64,000 bases of DNA. It comes from Leishmania donovani (taxonomy: Eukaryota; Euglenozoa; Kinetoplastea; Trypanosomatida; Trypanosomatidae). Location of the stretch: contig NC_018231.1 of NCBI RefSeq assembly GCF_000227135.1, positions 404,227 through 468,226 of the forward strand, read 5' to 3'. The position numbers and the translations under genes are program-made. Shown here in pieces: positions 62,901-64,000 of this stretch (the first letter of the stretch is position 1; each line of letters begins with the position of its first letter). A model generated the notes under the pieces. The model was given only the letters and a program-made list of their open reading frames with translations, had not been told where the DNA came from and did not search any database.

Positions 62901-63524
62901 GTGGTGCACTGTGATAAGGGTTACAGGTGAATGCGCGGCCTGGTGAAAATACAATTGTATGATAGGGGCCACAGGACAGGTAAACCACAAAAACGAGACT
63001 CAGTAACGCGCGACAACAGAGCGAAGAAAGTCAGGGAGGAGGGTCTTTTATTGTTGGATATAATGAAGACGATGAAAGCACACACGTACAAATAGCAAAG
63101 TAACGACCAGGAGGGCAAACGACGGAGGTTGAGGGGCGGGGGAGAAGACAAACACACGAAGGCAATACAAAAGCGGGTGTGCGAGGAACAAAAGGAAAAA
63201 GAGGGAAAGGAAAGGAAAAGTAGCACACATAGGAAGGAAGGATAGTCACGAAGAAAGCACGCACACACACATAAATGGGCTGGCGCCAGCCTTTTTTTTA
63301 CGTTTTTTAACTTTGAAATGTACCAAATGAGAAAGAAAGCAGAACGACATCGCACCCAAAAAGGGGAACAGAGAGAGTAGGGAGTGAAAAAGATTTGTGC
63401 GTGCGCGCGGGGGGGGGGTATCGAAAGGAGAGCCAAGAAACGAGACAGGCGGGGAGATAAGAGACAAAGGCAACGACGGACGTCACCACATACCTGTGTT
63501 TACATGTGGTCGGTGGCGGCAATA
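59983..63524. other. 3.5-kb gene-free stretch downstream of the kinase gene
   Basis: No gene is supported on either strand. The plus strand is rich in GA and A-runs, so the sense RNA is T/C-rich. Open frames on the minus strand (for example 62.9-63.4 kb) encode Phe/Ser/Leu/Cys-rich low complexity. It is probably mostly the 3' untranslated region of the casein kinase gene. Confidence 0.5.
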
Positions 63525-64000
63525 TTATGCGCCATGGCCACCGATGCTGAAGATGTTCTCCGGCGGGTTGCTGCTGCCGAAGCCAGAGAACATACCCTTG
63601 CCATCCGCACCACTGAGCATATTTGGCTGGTTTGCAGCGTTGGCGTTTGCAGGAGCGATCTCGTCGCGCGGCGAAAGCGACTGACGAGCCGGCTTGCTAG
63701 CTGGCACGTTCCAATCAAAGACGTAGTCCATCGTTTCGCGGGGGCTCATGGAGTCTAAAACGGACTGGAGAAGGGCGTGGCACATGTCGTACTGCGGGGT
63801 CTCCGCAAACTCCATGTTTCGGGAGTAGAAGAGAAGGTGCTCAAAAACCTGAGGGCACTTGGCGCAAATATGGCTATAGCTCAAATCAGCCTTGATCTGA
63901 CCGATCTTGCGCTCCTTGGCCGACAGGTCCTTGATGTTGAGGCCCGACCACGGCAGGCGACCACGATACATGTAAATCATGATGTACACTAGCTGCTCCA
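63525..64000 (-). CDS. casein kinase 1-like protein kinase, C-terminal part, cut by window edge
   Basis: The visible 158 residues continue past the window edge; the frame is open to base 64000, so the true start lies outside. The segment GRLPWSGL corresponds to the conserved GSLPWQGL of the casein kinase 1 family, just after helix F of the kinase lobe. It is followed by KERKIGQIKAD and the later helices of the lobe, ending with a short Asn/Pro/Gly-rich tail (SIGGHGA). The catalytic loop and ATP site are not in the window, so activity cannot be judged. A divergent tau-tubulin-kinase-like member is possible. Confidence 0.8.
   Translation of the reverse strand, partial: EQLVYIMIYMYRGRLPWSGLNIKDLSAKERKIGQIKADLSYSHICAKCPQVFEHLLFYSRNMEFAETPQYDMCHALLQSVLDSMSPRETMDYVFDWNVPASKPARQSLSPRDEIAPANANAANQPNMLSGADGKGMFSGFGSSNPPENIFSIGGHGA

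Noticed and set aside
62860..62950. Possible tRNA-like sequence
   Set aside because: A partial match to an internal promoter box B, but no cloverleaf could be drawn.

Overview
The window is nuclear DNA of a Leishmania-like trypanosomatid. The evidence is GC-rich intron-less genes all read from the minus strand (one directional, polycistronic gene cluster), long microsatellite-rich gaps between them, polypyrimidine tracts followed by AG just upstream of many start codons (trans-splicing), a glycosomal fructose-1,6-bisphosphatase ending in SKL, and degenerate retroposon copies of the SIDER type. The order fructose-1,6-bisphosphatase then the two-RRM protein DRBD3/PTB1 agrees with my memory of Leishmania chromosome 4 and the matching T. 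brucei region; the species cannot be fixed from the sequence.

Transcription runs from high to low coordinates. In that order the genes are: the C-terminal part of a casein kinase 1-like kinase (63.5-64 kb, cut by the window edge); a small one-helix membrane protein (59.7 kb); a leucine-rich-repeat protein (58.2 kb); a CCA-adding tRNA nucleotidyltransferase (55.8 kb); a 2395-residue unknown protein (47.3-54.5 kb); DRBD3/PTB1 (43.5 kb); a frame-broken FkbM-type methyltransferase (33-34.2 kb); fructose-1,6-bisphosphatase (31.2 kb); a small one-helix protein (28.5 kb); a disordered unknown protein (26.9 kb); a SCO1 copper chaperone (25.1 kb); two coiled-coil proteins (21.9 and 10.2 kb) on either side of an atypical P-type ATPase (17.1 kb) and a small charged protein (16.2 kb); a TCF25/Rqc1 protein (6.8 kb); two unknown proteins (5.6 and 3.7 kb); and a PlsC-type acyltransferase (1.5 kb). 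No convincing plus-strand gene, strand switch, tRNA, rRNA or CRISPR array was seen.

The most interesting architecture surrounds DRBD3. The gene is followed by about 8-9 kb without a gene, strikingly pyrimidine-rich on the sense strand, and a DRBD3/PTB1 protein is itself a polypyrimidine-tract binder. The locus is also bracketed by two SIDER-like copies in inverted orientation that look identical over every readable base (35328-35762 and 46368-46831, the second broken by a run of 99 N). A second pair of SIDER-like copies, in direct orientation with 93 identical bases, brackets the acyltransferase gene. Such inverted and direct repeat pairs are the configurations linked in Leishmania to linear and circular amplicons.

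Other points to check are the P-type ATPase, which keeps the phosphorylation and hinge motifs but has lost the TGE glutamate, the methyltransferase pseudogene, and two perfect hairpins in 3' untranslated sequence. Start codons were chosen as the first ATG downstream of a plausible splice acceptor or at the start of the conserved-looking protein; longer reading frames upstream were treated as untranslated leader.
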